Source: Pectobacterium brasiliense
GTDB lineage: Bacteria > Pseudomonadota > Gammaproteobacteria > Enterobacterales > Enterobacteriaceae
Length of the DNA stretch: 64,000 bases
Direction: 5' to 3'
NCBI RefSeq assembly: GCF_016950255.1
Contig: NZ_JACGFN010000001.1
Location: 3,100,001-3,164,000, forward strand
Below the pieces are notes generated by a model. That model was not told where the DNA came from. It made no database searches and saw only the letters and a list, made by a program, of their open reading frames with translations. How positions within the stretch are numbered: the stretch's first letter is position 1; each line of letters opens with the position of its first letter. Position numbers and translations under genes: made by a program. Below, piece by piece: positions 21,556 through 30,704 of this stretch.

Positions 21556-23355
21556 ATGACAGCGCCGATTATGTCCGTTTCGCATTTGACCACTGCCTTT
21601 CAGGTGAACGGCGAGTGGATGAACGTGGTGCGGGATTTGTCCTTCACGATTGGCGAGAAAGAGACGGTCGCCGTGGTGGGGGAATCCGGTTCAGGAAAAA
21701 GCGTGATGGCGAAATCCATCATGCGCTTGCTGCCACCCGGCCAAAGCCGGGTTGAGGGTCAGATTCATTTCGACGATACCGAGCTGCTGTCGCTACCTAA
21801 TAAAGCGATGCAGGACGTGCGTGGGAACCGCATCGGCATGATTTTTCAGGAGCCGATGACCAGCCTGAATCCGGTCTTGCCGATTGGCTACCAGATTACG
21901 GAAGTGCTGCGACGCCATCGCGGTATGGGCAAAGCCGAAGCGCGTGCCGAAGCGGTGCGCCTGCTGGAAAAAGTCCGTATTCCGGCGGCTAAATCACGGC
22001 TGAACGAATATCCGCAGAGCTTCTCCGGTGGGATGCGCCAGCGCGTGGTAATTGCGATTGCGCTGGCTTGCCACCCGAAGCTGCTGATTGCCGATGAGCC
22101 GACGACGGCGCTGGACGTCACGATTCAGGCACAAATTCTGACGCTGATAAAAACCCTTCAGGAAGAAGAAGGGATGTCGGTGCTGTTTATTACCCATGAC
22201 ATGGGCGTGGTGGCGGAAGTATCCGACCGCACGCTGGTGATGTATCAGGGTGAAATGGTGGAAAACGCCGTCACGCGGGAGATCTTCCATCATCCGCAGC
22301 AGCCCTATACCCGCATGCTGCTGTCCGCAGTGCCCAAATTAGGTTCGATGTCTGGTAGCGCATGGCCGCAGCGCTTTCCGCTGGTCGATCTCAAAACGGG
22401 AGAGCGTCAGCCGGTGCCGGAGGCGGTGAATACCGTGTCGGGCGAGGAGCCAGTGCTGACGGTAAAAAATCTGGTTACTCGATTTGATATCCGATCAGGT
22501 TTTTTCCGTCGGCTGTCCGGGCGCGTTCACGCGGTGGAAAATGTCTCGTTCGATCTCTGGCCGGGCGAAACGCTCGCGCTGGTCGGGGAATCAGGCTGCG
22601 GTAAATCGACCACGGGTCGGTCGATTATTCGTCTCAACGAGGCCGTCAGCGGTGACATTCAACTGCTGGGAAAAAATATCCTGACGGCGGATAAGCGTGA
22701 GCTGACGGATTCGCGGCGGCAGATTCAGATGGTATTTCAGGATCCGTATGAAAGCCTGAATCCGCGCATGCGGATAGGGGAAGCCATTGCCGAGCCGATG
22801 CTGTTGCACGGTCTGGCGACCCGACAGAATGTAAATGCGCGGGTAAGCGAACTACTGGAACAGGTGGGATTATCCGGCGATATGGCTTCGCGTTTCCCGC
22901 ACCAGTTCTCCGGCGGGCAGCGGCAGCGCGTTTGTATTGCGCGTGCGCTGGCGCTGGAGCCAAAAGTGATTATTGCTGATGAATCGGTGTCGGCGCTGGA
23001 TGTGTCCGTCAAGGCGCAGGTCATCAACCTGATGCTGGATCTCCAGCAGAAGCTGGGGCTGTCATTCCTGTTTATCTCGCATGATATGGCGGTGGTCGAA
23101 CGAATCAGCCACCGCGTAGCGGTGATGTATCTCGGTGAAATCGTGGAGATCGGGCCACGTTCGGCGATCTTCGACAATCCGCAGCATGACTACACCCGAC
23201 GTCTGATTTCCGCGGTGCCCGTGCCGGATCCGGATACCCGTCCGGTGCGTAATATCACTAATGATGAACTGCGCAGTCCGGTACGCGCCCCTGATTTCCA
23301 CCCTCCCGCACGTCGCTATAAGCAAGTTGGAGAGGGGCATTTCGTTCTGGAGTGA
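21556..23355 (+). CDS. Double ABC ATPase (GsiA-like fusion of DppD and DppF)
   Basis: 599 residues holding two complete nucleotide-binding domains. Domain 1 has Walker A GESGSGKS near residues 45-52, signature FSGGMRQR and Walker [13 protein letters not shown]; domain 2 has Walker [10 protein letters not shown], signature FSGGQRQRV and Walker B VIIADESVSALD. In GsiA this fusion powers glutathione import. ATG 21556 with AGGGG is preferred over an in-frame start at 21520. Last gene of the operon; no clear intrinsic terminator separates it from the convergent antitoxin gene at 23392. Confidence 0.93.
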   Translation: MTAPIMSVSHLTTAFQVNGEWMNVVRDLSFTIGEKETVAVVGESGSGKSVMAKSIMRLLPPGQSRVEGQIHFDDTELLSLPNKAMQDVRGNRIGMIFQEPMTSLNPVLPIGYQITEVLRRHRGMGKAEARAEAVRLLEKVRIPAAKSRLNEYPQSFSGGMRQRVVIAIALACHPKLLIADEPTTALDVTIQAQILTLIKTLQEEEGMSVLFITHDMGVVAEVSDRTLVMYQGEMVENAVTREIFHHPQQPYTRMLLSAVPKLGSMSGSAWPQRFPLVDLKTGERQPVPEAVNTVSGEEPVLTVKNLVTRFDIRSGFFRRLSGRVHAVENVSFDLWPGETLALVGESGCGKSTTGRSIIRLNEAVSGDIQLLGKNILTADKRELTDSRRQIQMVFQDPYESLNPRMRIGEAIAEPMLLHGLATRQNVNARVSELLEQVGLSGDMASRFPHQFSGGQRQRVCIARALALEPKVIIADESVSALDVSVKAQVINLMLDLQQKLGLSFLFISHDMAVVERISHRVAVMYLGEIVEIGPRSAIFDNPQHDYTRRLISAVPVPDPDTRPVRNITNDELRSPVRAPDFHPPARRYKQVGEGHFVLE

Positions 23356-23391
23356 ACGAATCGCGTTTACTGAAAATCCAGAACGACTTAA

Positions 23392-23691
23392 TTACAAAGT
23401 AAGCGCGATACGCTTACCATCAGGCAAGGTCACATCTAGCGTAAGCTTGCCGCCTAGGGCAGTGACATAGCGTTTCAGCGTTGACAGTTTTGGGTCATTT
23501 TCGACCTTCTCCATCTTAACAATAGATGGCTGCTTGACGCCCAATGCTAACGCAAGCTGAGTCTGCGACATGTTCAGCTCTTCGCGTAATTTCGCTAAAG
23601 TGATTTCCTGACGGATCTCAGCCGTGCGCGCTTCAATGCGGGCGCGGCTCTCCGGTGAACGTTTAGCCATCATTTCTTTAAGCGTCGCCAT
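23392..23691 (-). CDS. HigA-like antitoxin, XRE helix-turn-helix
   Basis: 99 residues. The C-terminal half is an HTH_XRE domain (LREELNMSQTQLALALGVKQPSIVKMEKVENDPKLSTLKRYVTALGG), while the N-terminal helical region (MMAKRSPESRARIEARTAEIRQE) is typical of antitoxins paired with Gp49/RelE-like toxins. It neutralises the toxin and probably represses the pair. It overlaps the upstream toxin gene by 14 bp, toxin first, the HigBA order. Confidence 0.88.
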   Translation of the reverse strand: MATLKEMMAKRSPESRARIEARTAEIRQEITLAKLREELNMSQTQLALALGVKQPSIVKMEKVENDPKLSTLKRYVTALGGKLTLDVTLPDGKRIALTL

Positions 23692-24049
23692 CTTCTTTTA
23701 CCTCCGGTGATATCAGATGCGATGCAAACTCAGCGTCTGCGATCTTAATCATACGTTCGTAGAACAACTTTTCATCTTCGCCTTTCTTATCTCCCGCACA
23801 TAAAACAATCGCTTTACGTGTCCGGTCAAACGCGAAGAATGTTCGGAATGGGTGGCCGCCAACCTGAACTCGAAGCTCCTTCATATTTTTGTATTTTGAG
23901 CCTTTAATCTGATCAACCTGTGGTCGCCCTAGCTGTGGGCCATCCTCTTCGAGTATAACGAGGTGTGCCAAAACCTCTTCCTGTACCGTTTCGGTTTGCT
24001 CATCAAACCATGTATCAAATAGCGCCCGTGTGACTATTTCCCATGCCAA
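23678..24049 (-). CDS. HigB-like toxin, RelE/ParE superfamily (Gp49-like)
   Basis: 123 residues from a TTG start at 24049 (MAWEIVTRALFDTW), chosen because GGAGG lies nine bases upstream; a longer reading to 24097 has no such site. The core MKELRVQVGGHPFRTFFAFDRTRKAIVLCAGDKK is the RelE/HigB fold signature with basic residues expected in the ribosome A site. Members cleave mRNA during translation. The pair separates the ABC operon from the dgo operon and has no counterpart in the E. coli dgo region, so it is probably a later arrival. Confidence 0.85.
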   Translation of the reverse strand: MAWEIVTRALFDTWFDEQTETVQEEVLAHLVILEEDGPQLGRPQVDQIKGSKYKNMKELRVQVGGHPFRTFFAFDRTRKAIVLCAGDKKGEDEKLFYERMIKIADAEFASHLISPEVKEDGDA

Positions 24050-24236
24050 TCTGTAAAACCTCCATGTCCTGCACTCTGTAAACACACTATAACCCACAGG
24101 CTATATTAGCAAGCAATCCTTGTTAGGAATAATGGAGCCGCCTTCCAACTTCGCTCGACTTAATCCCTCTGGATGTTGAAATCTGGTAACGCGTGATGTT
24201 GCTAAATTGTATTGATTGTCCATTTTGTGATCCAGA

Positions 24237-24268
24237 TTGTAGTACAACATATATTAATGGTACTACAA
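24237..24268 (+). promoter_or_regulatory. Two DgoR-type operators before dgoR
   Basis: TTGTAGTACAA (24237-24247) equals the E. coli DgoR operator consensus TTGTA(G/C)TACA(A/T). TGGTACTACAA (24258-24268) is a second site in inverted orientation with a single mismatch. Their centres are 21 bp apart, two helical turns, so two DgoR dimers could bind the same face and cover a TATATT -10-like element (24250-24255) between them. Confidence 0.85.
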
Positions 24269-24386
24269 TCAGGCCAAGAAAAGAGGGAAGGGGGCGGTTA
24301 TTGTGCAACAGTTCGACGACGTCAGGCGGCATGGCGGGTAAAGTAAGTACAGTGATATCAATCCGTTTTGTCTCGTTGAGGTGATG

Positions 24387-25085
24387 ATGAATAAGCAGGA
24401 ATTAAGCAAAACCGACCGCATCATTCTGGATATTGGCCAACAGATCGTTGGCGGGAAATACGCGCCAGGCACGCCGTTACCCGCAGAAGCTGAGCTGTGT
24501 GAAGAGTTTCAGACCTCGCGCAACATCATTCGCGAAGTGTTCAGAGCGCTGATGGCGAAAAGGCTGGTGGAAGTGAAACGGTATCGCGGCGCGTTTGTGG
24601 CCGCGCGTAACCAGTGGAATTACCTGGATACCGACGTTCTGCAATGGGTTCTGGCAAGCGATTACGACCCACGGCTGATCAGCGCGATGAGCGAAGTACG
24701 TAATCTGGTGGAGCCGACGATTGCCCGCTGGGCTGCCGAACGGGCGACCTCAAGCGAGCTGGCAGTGATTGAAGCGGCGCTGAACGACATGATTTCTAAC
24801 CATCAGAATCGCGACGCATTTAATGAAGCGGATATTCGCTTCCATGAGGCGGTATTGGCGGCGGTGCATAACCCGGTATTACAGCAGTTGAGCGTCGCGA
24901 TTAGTTCCTTGCAGCGTGCGGTGTTCGAGCGCACCTATATGCCGGACGAAGACAACATGCCACGGACATTACGTGAGCATCAGGATCTCTACGATGCCAT
25001 TCGGCATCAGGATATTGAAGCAGCAGAGCGGGCGGCGTTGACCATGATCGCCAGCTCGACCAAACGGTTAAAGGACATTACATGA
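24387..25085 (+). CDS. dgoR: Galactonate operon repressor DgoR (FadR-type GntR)
   Basis: 232 residues (E. coli 229) with strong identity along the whole length: N-terminal winged helix (LPAEAELCEEFQTSRNIIREVFRALMAKRLVEVKRYRGAFVA) and FCD effector domain (SAMSEVRNLVEPTIARWAAERA; metal/ligand histidines in RFHEAV and EHQDLYDA). It represses the dgo operon until D-galactonate binds. Three in-frame starts lie together (24381, 24384, 24387); ATG 24387 has the best distance to GAGG. First gene of dgoRKADT; its stop overlaps dgoK. Confidence 0.96.
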   Translation: MNKQELSKTDRIILDIGQQIVGGKYAPGTPLPAEAELCEEFQTSRNIIREVFRALMAKRLVEVKRYRGAFVAARNQWNYLDTDVLQWVLASDYDPRLISAMSEVRNLVEPTIARWAAERATSSELAVIEAALNDMISNHQNRDAFNEADIRFHEAVLAAVHNPVLQQLSVAISSLQRAVFERTYMPDEDNMPRTLREHQDLYDAIRHQDIEAAERAALTMIASSTKRLKDIT

Positions 25086-25978
25086 GTGAAAGCTATATCG
25101 CCATTGACTGGGGTTCGACCAATCTGCGGGCGTGGCTGTATCTGGACGGCGTCTGTATCGACAGCGTGAAGTCTGAAGCGGGCGTCACGCGTTTGAACGG
25201 TCAGACGCCGCAGCAGGTTTTTCAGCAGATCGTTGCGCCGTGGCAGCAGCACAACGTGCCTGTCGTGATGGCGGGCATGATTGGCAGCAATGCGGGCTGG
25301 CTTTCCGTGCCGTATCTGTCATGCCCGACTCGCCTGACGGATGTCGCTCATCGCCTGACGCGCGTGGAAGAAGCCCAGCCGTTGGCCGCTTGGATTGTGC
25401 CGGGGTTGAGTATTGCGCAGGACGATAACTGCAATGTGATTCGCGGTGAAGAAACCCAGCTGATTGGCGCATATAGCGAATGTCCTTCCTCTCTTTATTT
25501 AATGCCGGGAACCCACTCGAAATGGGTGCGGGCTGATGACAGCAACGTGCTGGATTTTCGCACGGTGATGACCGGTGAACTGCATCACCTGCTGATGACA
25601 CAGTCGCTAATTGGCGTGGGGCTGACCGAGCAGCAGCCGTCCTCTACCGCTTTCCAGCAAGGGCTGGAGCTGGGCTTTGCCGACGACAATATCATCCGCT
25701 GCCTGTTTGAAACCCGCGCGGCGCATGTGCTGGGGCGTCTGGAGAAAAGTGCCGTGAGCGACTGGCTATCCGGGCTGCTGATTGGCAACGAAGTCTCACA
25801 AATGCAACGCCACTATCAGGTGGCGGCCGGAGACAGCATCACACTCATCGGGTCCCCTGCGCTGACCGCGCGCTACGAAAAAGCATTACAACAAGCTGGA
25901 TTGCGCTGGCAGCAGCTGGATGGCGATCGGGCTTTTCAGGCAGGAATAAGGAGCATTGTTAATGAGCTGGAATACTAA
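25082..25978 (+). CDS. dgoK: 2-dehydro-3-deoxygalactonokinase
   Basis: 298 residues (E. coli 292), an ASKHA-fold sugar kinase that phosphorylates 2-keto-3-deoxygalactonate at O6. The N-terminal phosphate-binding segment YIAIDWGSTNLRAWL, VMAGMIGSNAGW and MPGTHSKWV are diagnostic. Four-base overlap with dgoR; the end overlaps the dgoA start by 17 bp. Gene order and identity make the assignment secure. Confidence 0.96.
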   Translation: MSESYIAIDWGSTNLRAWLYLDGVCIDSVKSEAGVTRLNGQTPQQVFQQIVAPWQQHNVPVVMAGMIGSNAGWLSVPYLSCPTRLTDVAHRLTRVEEAQPLAAWIVPGLSIAQDDNCNVIRGEETQLIGAYSECPSSLYLMPGTHSKWVRADDSNVLDFRTVMTGELHHLLMTQSLIGVGLTEQQPSSTAFQQGLELGFADDNIIRCLFETRAAHVLGRLEKSAVSDWLSGLLIGNEVSQMQRHYQVAAGDSITLIGSPALTARYEKALQQAGLRWQQLDGDRAFQAGIRSIVNELEY

Positions 25979-26579
25979 TCTTCCCTTGATTGCGATTCTG
26001 CGCGGTATCACGCCGGACGAGGTGCTGGAACATGTCGCGGCGCTGCTGGATGCCGGATTCGATGCGGTAGAGATCCCGCTGAATTCGCCGAATCCGTATG
26101 AAAGTATTCAACTGGCGGTAGAGCATTTTGGCGATCGTGCCCTGATTGGTGCTGGCACGGTACTGAAAGCCGACTATGTCGATAAATTACAGGAAATTGG
26201 CAGCAAGTTAGTGGTTACGCCCAACATTTCCCCCGAGGTGATTCGCCGGGCAGTGGGTTACGGCATGATGGTGTGCCCTGGCTGTGCTACTGCGACGGAG
26301 GCCTTCACGGCGCTGGATGCGGGGGCGCAATCGCTGAAAATTTTCCCGTCATCCGCGTTTGGGCCTGACTACATCAAGGCACTGAAAGCGGTATTGCCAA
26401 AAGACGTTCCCGTCTTTGCCGTCGGTGGCGTCACGCCGGAAAACCTGAAGGATTACCTTAGTGCGGGCTGCATCGGTGCCGGGTTAGGCAGCGATCTGTA
26501 TCGAGCCGGTCAGTCGGTTGACGTTACCGCGCAAAAAGCACATGCATTTGTTAACGCCTATAAGGACGCTGTTCAATGA
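25962..26579 (+). CDS. dgoA: 2-dehydro-3-deoxy-6-phosphogalactonate aldolase
   Basis: 205 residues, same length as E. coli DgoA. This class I aldolase splits KDPGal into pyruvate and glyceraldehyde 3-phosphate. Motifs: [14 protein letters not shown], the GAGTVLK region, and the Schiff-base lysine in [15 protein letters not shown] 25962 has AAGGAG eight bases before it; an in-frame TTG at 25956 is less likely. Its TGA overlaps the dgoD ATG. Confidence 0.96.
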   Translation: MSWNTNLPLIAILRGITPDEVLEHVAALLDAGFDAVEIPLNSPNPYESIQLAVEHFGDRALIGAGTVLKADYVDKLQEIGSKLVVTPNISPEVIRRAVGYGMMVCPGCATATEAFTALDAGAQSLKIFPSSAFGPDYIKALKAVLPKDVPVFAVGGVTPENLKDYLSAGCIGAGLGSDLYRAGQSVDVTAQKAHAFVNAYKDAVQ

Positions 26580-27724
26580 AAATTACCAAAATCACCACGT
26601 ACCGGCTGCCGCCACGCTGGATGTTCCTGAAGATTGAAACCGATGAAGGCATTGTCGGCTGGGGCGAGCCGGTTATCGAAGGCCGTGCACGCACCGTTGA
26701 AGCCGCCGTTCACGAGCTGTCTGACTATCTGATTGGGCAAGATCCGGCACGCATCAACGATATCTGGCAGGTGCTTTACCGCGCGGGCTTCTACCGCGGC
26801 GGCCCGATCCTGATGAGCGCTATCGCGGGTATCGATCAGGCATTGTGGGACATCAAAGGCAAGGCGCTGGGTGTACCGGTTTATCAGTTACTGGGCGGGC
26901 TGGTGCGCGATAAGATCAAAGCCTACAGCTGGGTGGGCGGCGATCGTCCTTCCGAAGTGATCGCAGGCATCAAGAAGCTGACCGACATTGGTTTCGATAC
27001 CTTCAAGCTGAACGGCTGTGAAGAGATGGGGATCATTGATAACTCGCGCAAAGTGGATGCGGCGGTGGCCGTGGTCGCGGAAATTCGCGAAGCCTTTGGC
27101 AACAGCATCGAGTTCGGTCTGGATTTCCACGGTCGTGTGGATGCGCCGATGGCGAAAATCCTGATCAAAGAGCTGGAACCGTACCGTCCGCTGTTTATTG
27201 AAGAACCCGTGCTGGCTGAACAGGCGGAATACTATCCTCGTCTGGCGGCGCAAACCCACCTGCCGATTGCAGCGGGTGAGCGTATGTTCTCACGCTTTGA
27301 TTTCAAACGCGTGCTGGCAGACGGCGGACTGGCCATTATTCAGCCTGACCTGTCTCACGCAGGCGGTATTACCGAGTGCTTTAAAATTGCCGCCATGGCG
27401 GAAGCCTATGATGTCGCGCTGGCACCACACTGTCCATTAGGCCCAATTGCACTGGCTTCCTGTTTGCATCTCGACTTTGTTGCGCGTAATGCCGTATTAC
27501 AAGAGCAAAGTATGGGCATCCATTATAATAAAGGTGCCGAGCTGTTGGATTATGTTATCAATAAAGAAGACTTTGCTATGACTGACGGCCATTTCTATCC
27601 ATTAAATAAACCGGGCCTCGGCGTGGAAATTAATGAAGAACTGGTTATTGAACGTAGTAAAAATGCGCCAGACTGGCGTAACCCGGTGTGGCGTTATCCT
27701 GACGGTGCCGTCGCCGAGTGGTAA
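26576..27724 (+). CDS. dgoD: D-galactonate dehydratase
   Basis: 382 residues, identical in length to the E. coli enzyme. Enolase-superfamily dehydratase that turns D-galactonate into 2-keto-3-deoxygalactonate. Metal-ligand and catalytic segments are visible: [44 protein letters not shown] and the base in [11 protein letters not shown]. Last gene before a 352-bp non-coding gap; dgoT follows and may have its own promoter. Confidence 0.97.
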   Translation: MKITKITTYRLPPRWMFLKIETDEGIVGWGEPVIEGRARTVEAAVHELSDYLIGQDPARINDIWQVLYRAGFYRGGPILMSAIAGIDQALWDIKGKALGVPVYQLLGGLVRDKIKAYSWVGGDRPSEVIAGIKKLTDIGFDTFKLNGCEEMGIIDNSRKVDAAVAVVAEIREAFGNSIEFGLDFHGRVDAPMAKILIKELEPYRPLFIEEPVLAEQAEYYPRLAAQTHLPIAAGERMFSRFDFKRVLADGGLAIIQPDLSHAGGITECFKIAAMAEAYDVALAPHCPLGPIALASCLHLDFVARNAVLQEQSMGIHYNKGAELLDYVINKEDFAMTDGHFYPLNKPGLGVEINEELVIERSKNAPDWRNPVWRYPDGAVAEW

Positions 27725-28076
27725 TGCTCGTCATACCTCAAGCTATATGGGGTGTTGAATAACCGGTAATACATAACGCATTTCCCCGGCACAATGGAAT
27801 AGAGCAATCATGGATTATCACGAAATACATTATTTCGTGAGGGATTACTGTTTTATTTTATTAGCGTCGGGGAAAGTAATCTTCCATTGATCATGAGTAA
27901 GCCACCACCGGGATTTTAAAAATAAAACGCCATTATAAATAGGAAAATATAGTGAGCGTGCGCGGTTATTTATTTCATTAGAAAAATAAAGCATACCAAC
28001 TGCTGGTGTTGTTGAACGTTCAAAAATAGCGGGTAATAAATATCGCAGCCCGTTTAATAAATAACAGGAACATAAG
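27725..28076 (+). other. Structured non-coding region between dgoD and dgoT
   Basis: 352 bp without a gene. It holds a perfect hairpin TCACGAAATA/TATTTCGTGA (27818-27840, CAT loop) and two crossing inverted pairs: TTTCCCCG (27781-27788) with CGGGGAAA (27868-27875), and CAATGGAA (27792-27799) with TTCCATTG (27882-27889). A 12-bp palindrome TTGAACGTTCAA lies at 28012-28023, about 55 bp before dgoT. It could hold an mRNA-stabilising structure, a dgoT promoter/operator or a small RNA; sequence alone does not decide. Confidence 0.5.
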
Positions 28077-29366
28077 ATGGATATGACATTAACTACCCGT
28101 CCTACAAAACGGCGTTATTTCACCTTGCTGATGATTTTTATTACGGTCGTCATCTGCTATGTGGATCGCGCTAACCTGGCTGTGGCGTCGGCACATATTC
28201 AGGAAGAGTTCGGCATTACAAAAACACAAATGGGCTATATCTTTTCCGCGTTTGCCTGGACTTATACGTTATGCCAAATACCCGGCGGCTGGTTCCTTGA
28301 CCGCGTCGGTTCAAAGGTCACCTATTTTATCGCCATTATGGGGTGGTCGATTGCTACGTTGCTGCAAGGTTTTGCCACGGGTCTGGCGTCATTGATTGGT
28401 TTGCGTGCGGTGACCGGGCTGTTTGAAGCGCCTGCGTTTCCGACGAATAACCGCATGGTGACCAGCTGGTTCCCTGAGCAAGAACGTGCTTCTGCCGTTG
28501 GATTCTATACGTCAGGGCAGTTTGTTGGTCTGGCATTTCTTACGCCATTGCTCATCTGGTTGCAGGAGATCCTGAGCTGGCACTGGGTGTTCATTGTCAC
28601 CGGCGGCGTCGGTATTGTCTGGGCAATTATCTGGCACTTTGTTTATCAGCCACCGAAGAAAAGCAAAGGGATCAATCAGGCCGAGCTGGATTACATTGCC
28701 GAAGGCGGCGGTATCGTTGATGGTGATGCCCCGACTGAGAAAAAAGCGCGTACGCCATTAACGGCGGCCGACTGGAAACTGGTGTTTAACCGCAAGCTGG
28801 TCGGCGTGTATATCGGACAGTTTGCCGTGACCTCTACGCTGTGGTTCTTCCTGACGTGGTTCCCGAACTATCTGACGCAGGAAAAACAGATTAGTGCACT
28901 GACGGCAGGCTTTATGACGACGGTACCTTTCCTGGCGGCGTTCGTTGGCGTGTTGCTGTCTGGGTTTGTGGCGGACCGTCTGGTGCGTAGCGGAAAATCG
29001 ATTGGTCTGGCGCGTAAAACGCCGATTATCTGTGGGCTGCTAATTTCAACCTGCATCATGGGGGCGAACTACACCAACGATCCGGTATGGATTATGACGT
29101 TGATGGCGCTGGCATTCTTTGGCAATGGTTTTGCCTCCATCACCTGGTCGCTGGTGTCGTCGCTGGCACCGATTCGCCTGATTGGTCTGACGGGTGGGGT
29201 ATTCAACTTTGTCGGCGGTCTGGGCGGTATCACGGTGCCATTGATTATTGGCTATCTGGCGCAGGATTACGGTTTTGCTCCGGCGCTGACCTATATTGCT
29301 GGCGTAGCGCTGGTCGGCGCACTGTCTTACATCTTACTGGTGGGTGAAGTGAAACGTGTAGGCTAA
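28077..29366 (+). CDS. dgoT: D-galactonate transporter DgoT
   Basis: 429 residues (E. coli 430), MFS anion:cation symporter family, 12 membrane segments. It imports D-galactonate with protons. Near-identical signature stretches to E. coli: [46 protein letters not shown] and [22 protein letters not shown] precedes ATG 28077. It closes the dgo cluster and is followed by a bidirectional terminator. Confidence 0.96.
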   Translation: MDMTLTTRPTKRRYFTLLMIFITVVICYVDRANLAVASAHIQEEFGITKTQMGYIFSAFAWTYTLCQIPGGWFLDRVGSKVTYFIAIMGWSIATLLQGFATGLASLIGLRAVTGLFEAPAFPTNNRMVTSWFPEQERASAVGFYTSGQFVGLAFLTPLLIWLQEILSWHWVFIVTGGVGIVWAIIWHFVYQPPKKSKGINQAELDYIAEGGGIVDGDAPTEKKARTPLTAADWKLVFNRKLVGVYIGQFAVTSTLWFFLTWFPNYLTQEKQISALTAGFMTTVPFLAAFVGVLLSGFVADRLVRSGKSIGLARKTPIICGLLISTCIMGANYTNDPVWIMTLMALAFFGNGFASITWSLVSSLAPIRLIGLTGGVFNFVGGLGGITVPLIIGYLAQDYGFAPALTYIAGVALVGALSYILLVGEVKRVG

Positions 29367-29406
29367 CGCTCGTTACTCGCGTGCAGTAGGCTCTGGAAAA
29401 AACCAT

Positions 29407-29454
29407 AAAAAAACGGACTTTCCTCTTGGTTGAGGAAAGTCCATTTAATTTTTT
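29407..29454. terminator. Bidirectional terminator between dgoT and the DUF1471 gene
   Basis: GGACTTTCCTC (29415-29425) and GAGGAAAGTCC (29432-29442) form an 11-bp stem, with an A-run before and T-runs after it, so it can end transcripts from both sides. Confidence 0.88.
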
Positions 29455-29473
29455 GATTGTTTATCAGCAGCCA

Positions 29474-29731
29474 TTATTTGTAGATAACGGCGACGCCGCG
29501 CAGTTGGTTGTCACCTGTTGCAGACGTGATAGTGAAGGCGCTGGCACCAGCTTTTTCTGCTTTCTGAGCCAGCTGTGCTTGCAGTGAATCCAGGCTACGG
29601 GCGGTAGCACTAACGACACCCACTTTTTCCAGACTCTGTGCCTGTTGCGAAGACACCTGATCGGCAGCGAAAGTACCAAAAGACAGGGCAGACAGTACGG
29701 CAGCAGCGGCGAAGAGTTTTACGTTTTTCAT
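29474..29731 (-). CDS. Small periplasmic DUF1471 (YhcN/YdgH-family) protein, copy 1
   Basis: 85 residues with a signal peptide (MKNVKLFAAAAVLSALSFGTFA, cleaved near residue 22) and one DUF1471 domain ending SATGDNQLRGVAVIYK. These small secreted proteins respond to acid, peroxide or copper stress in enterobacteria; the exact role of this one is unknown. ATG 29731 with AGGA upstream; an in-frame start at 29749 is not needed. A close paralogue lies at 37413-37670 in the same orientation. Confidence 0.9.
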   Translation of the reverse strand: MKNVKLFAAAAVLSALSFGTFAADQVSSQQAQSLEKVGVVSATARSLDSLQAQLAQKAEKAGASAFTITSATGDNQLRGVAVIYK

Positions 29732-29903
29732 GTGATGTATCCTATTCAATGTTGTTTGGAGTGAAAGGTCATTTCCTTTCGATGAAGAGGATATTACGCC
29801 GATGCAGGTAGAAGGGAAAACGGAGTTTTTTGAGAATATCTGTCAATATTTTTGATGTTTAATCTGGCGATAAGATGCACAGTCTCGATCGCCAGAATGA
29901 AGG

Positions 29904-30704
29904 CTATATTGCCGCCTGCTGAGGCAACGGCGGTGAAGTCGGTGCCAGCACGCGCTCAAGCACGCGGGCTTCCAGTTCTGCCAGTTTTGCCGATCCACGA
30001 CGTCGTGGTCGTGGCAAATCAACCGTGATGTCCAGTCCTACGCGGCCTTCTTCGATCAGAATAACCCGGTCGGCCAGCGCAATAGCTTCGGAGACATCGT
30101 GCGTCACCAGCAGTACGGTGAACCCGTGTTGGAGCCACAGATTTTCGATCAGGCTTTGCATCTCGATGCGGGTCAAGGCATCCAGCGCCCCAAGCGGTTC
30201 ATCCAACAGCAGCAAACGTGGATGGTGAATGAGCGCGCGTGCCAGCGCGACGCGCTGTTTCTGACCACCGGACAGCGCGGCTGGCCAGTCATTCGCGCGA
30301 TCTGCCAGCCCGACGGAGGCTAGCGCCTCCTGCGCTTTCTCACGCCAGTTGCCGCGCAGCCCCAGCCCGACATTATCGATCACCTTTTTCCACGGTAGCA
30401 GCCGTGCTTCCTGAAACATCAGTCGTGTGTCGTCTTTCGCGCTACTGAGCGGCGCGGTGCCGGTCAGCAGTTGGCCGCTGCTGGCCGCTTCCAAACCCGC
30501 GAGCAGGCGCAGCAGGGTGCTTTTACCGCAGCCGCTGCGACCGACGATGGCAACAAATTGCCCGGACGGAATGCGCAGTTGCACATCATTCAGTACGGTG
30601 CGGTGGCCGTAGTGCTTGGTGATAGCATCCAGCGCCAGCGGCGTCCCCTTGGTGAGCGGCGACGGTGAATGCGCGTGCGTTGCAGAATCGGTAAAAGCGG
30701 TCAT
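29904..30704 (-). CDS. ssuB: Aliphatic sulfonate ABC transporter ATPase
   Basis: 266 residues. Single ABC ATPase with Walker [10 protein letters not shown], signature [16 protein letters not shown] and Walker [13 protein letters not shown]. It powers uptake of alkanesulfonates with SsuC and SsuA. ATG 30704 has GGGGGA upstream and overlaps the ssuC stop (ATGA); a longer form to 30752 would lie inside ssuC. The operon ssuADCB matches the E. coli order apart from the missing ssuE. Confidence 0.93.
   Translation of the reverse strand: MTAFTDSATHAHSPSPLTKGTPLALDAITKHYGHRTVLNDVQLRIPSGQFVAIVGRSGCGKSTLLRLLAGLEAASSGQLLTGTAPLSSAKDDTRLMFQEARLLPWKKVIDNVGLGLRGNWREKAQEALASVGLADRANDWPAALSGGQKQRVALARALIHHPRLLLLDEPLGALDALTRIEMQSLIENLWLQHGFTVLLVTHDVSEAIALADRVILIEEGRVGLDITVDLPRPRRRGSAKLAELEARVLERVLAPTSPPLPQQAAI

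Noticed and set aside
24050..24097. Longer reading of the HigB-like toxin
   Set aside because: The extra 16 residues (MGYSVFTECRTWRFYR) overlap the ribosome site GGAGG and do not resemble the toxin family N-terminus.
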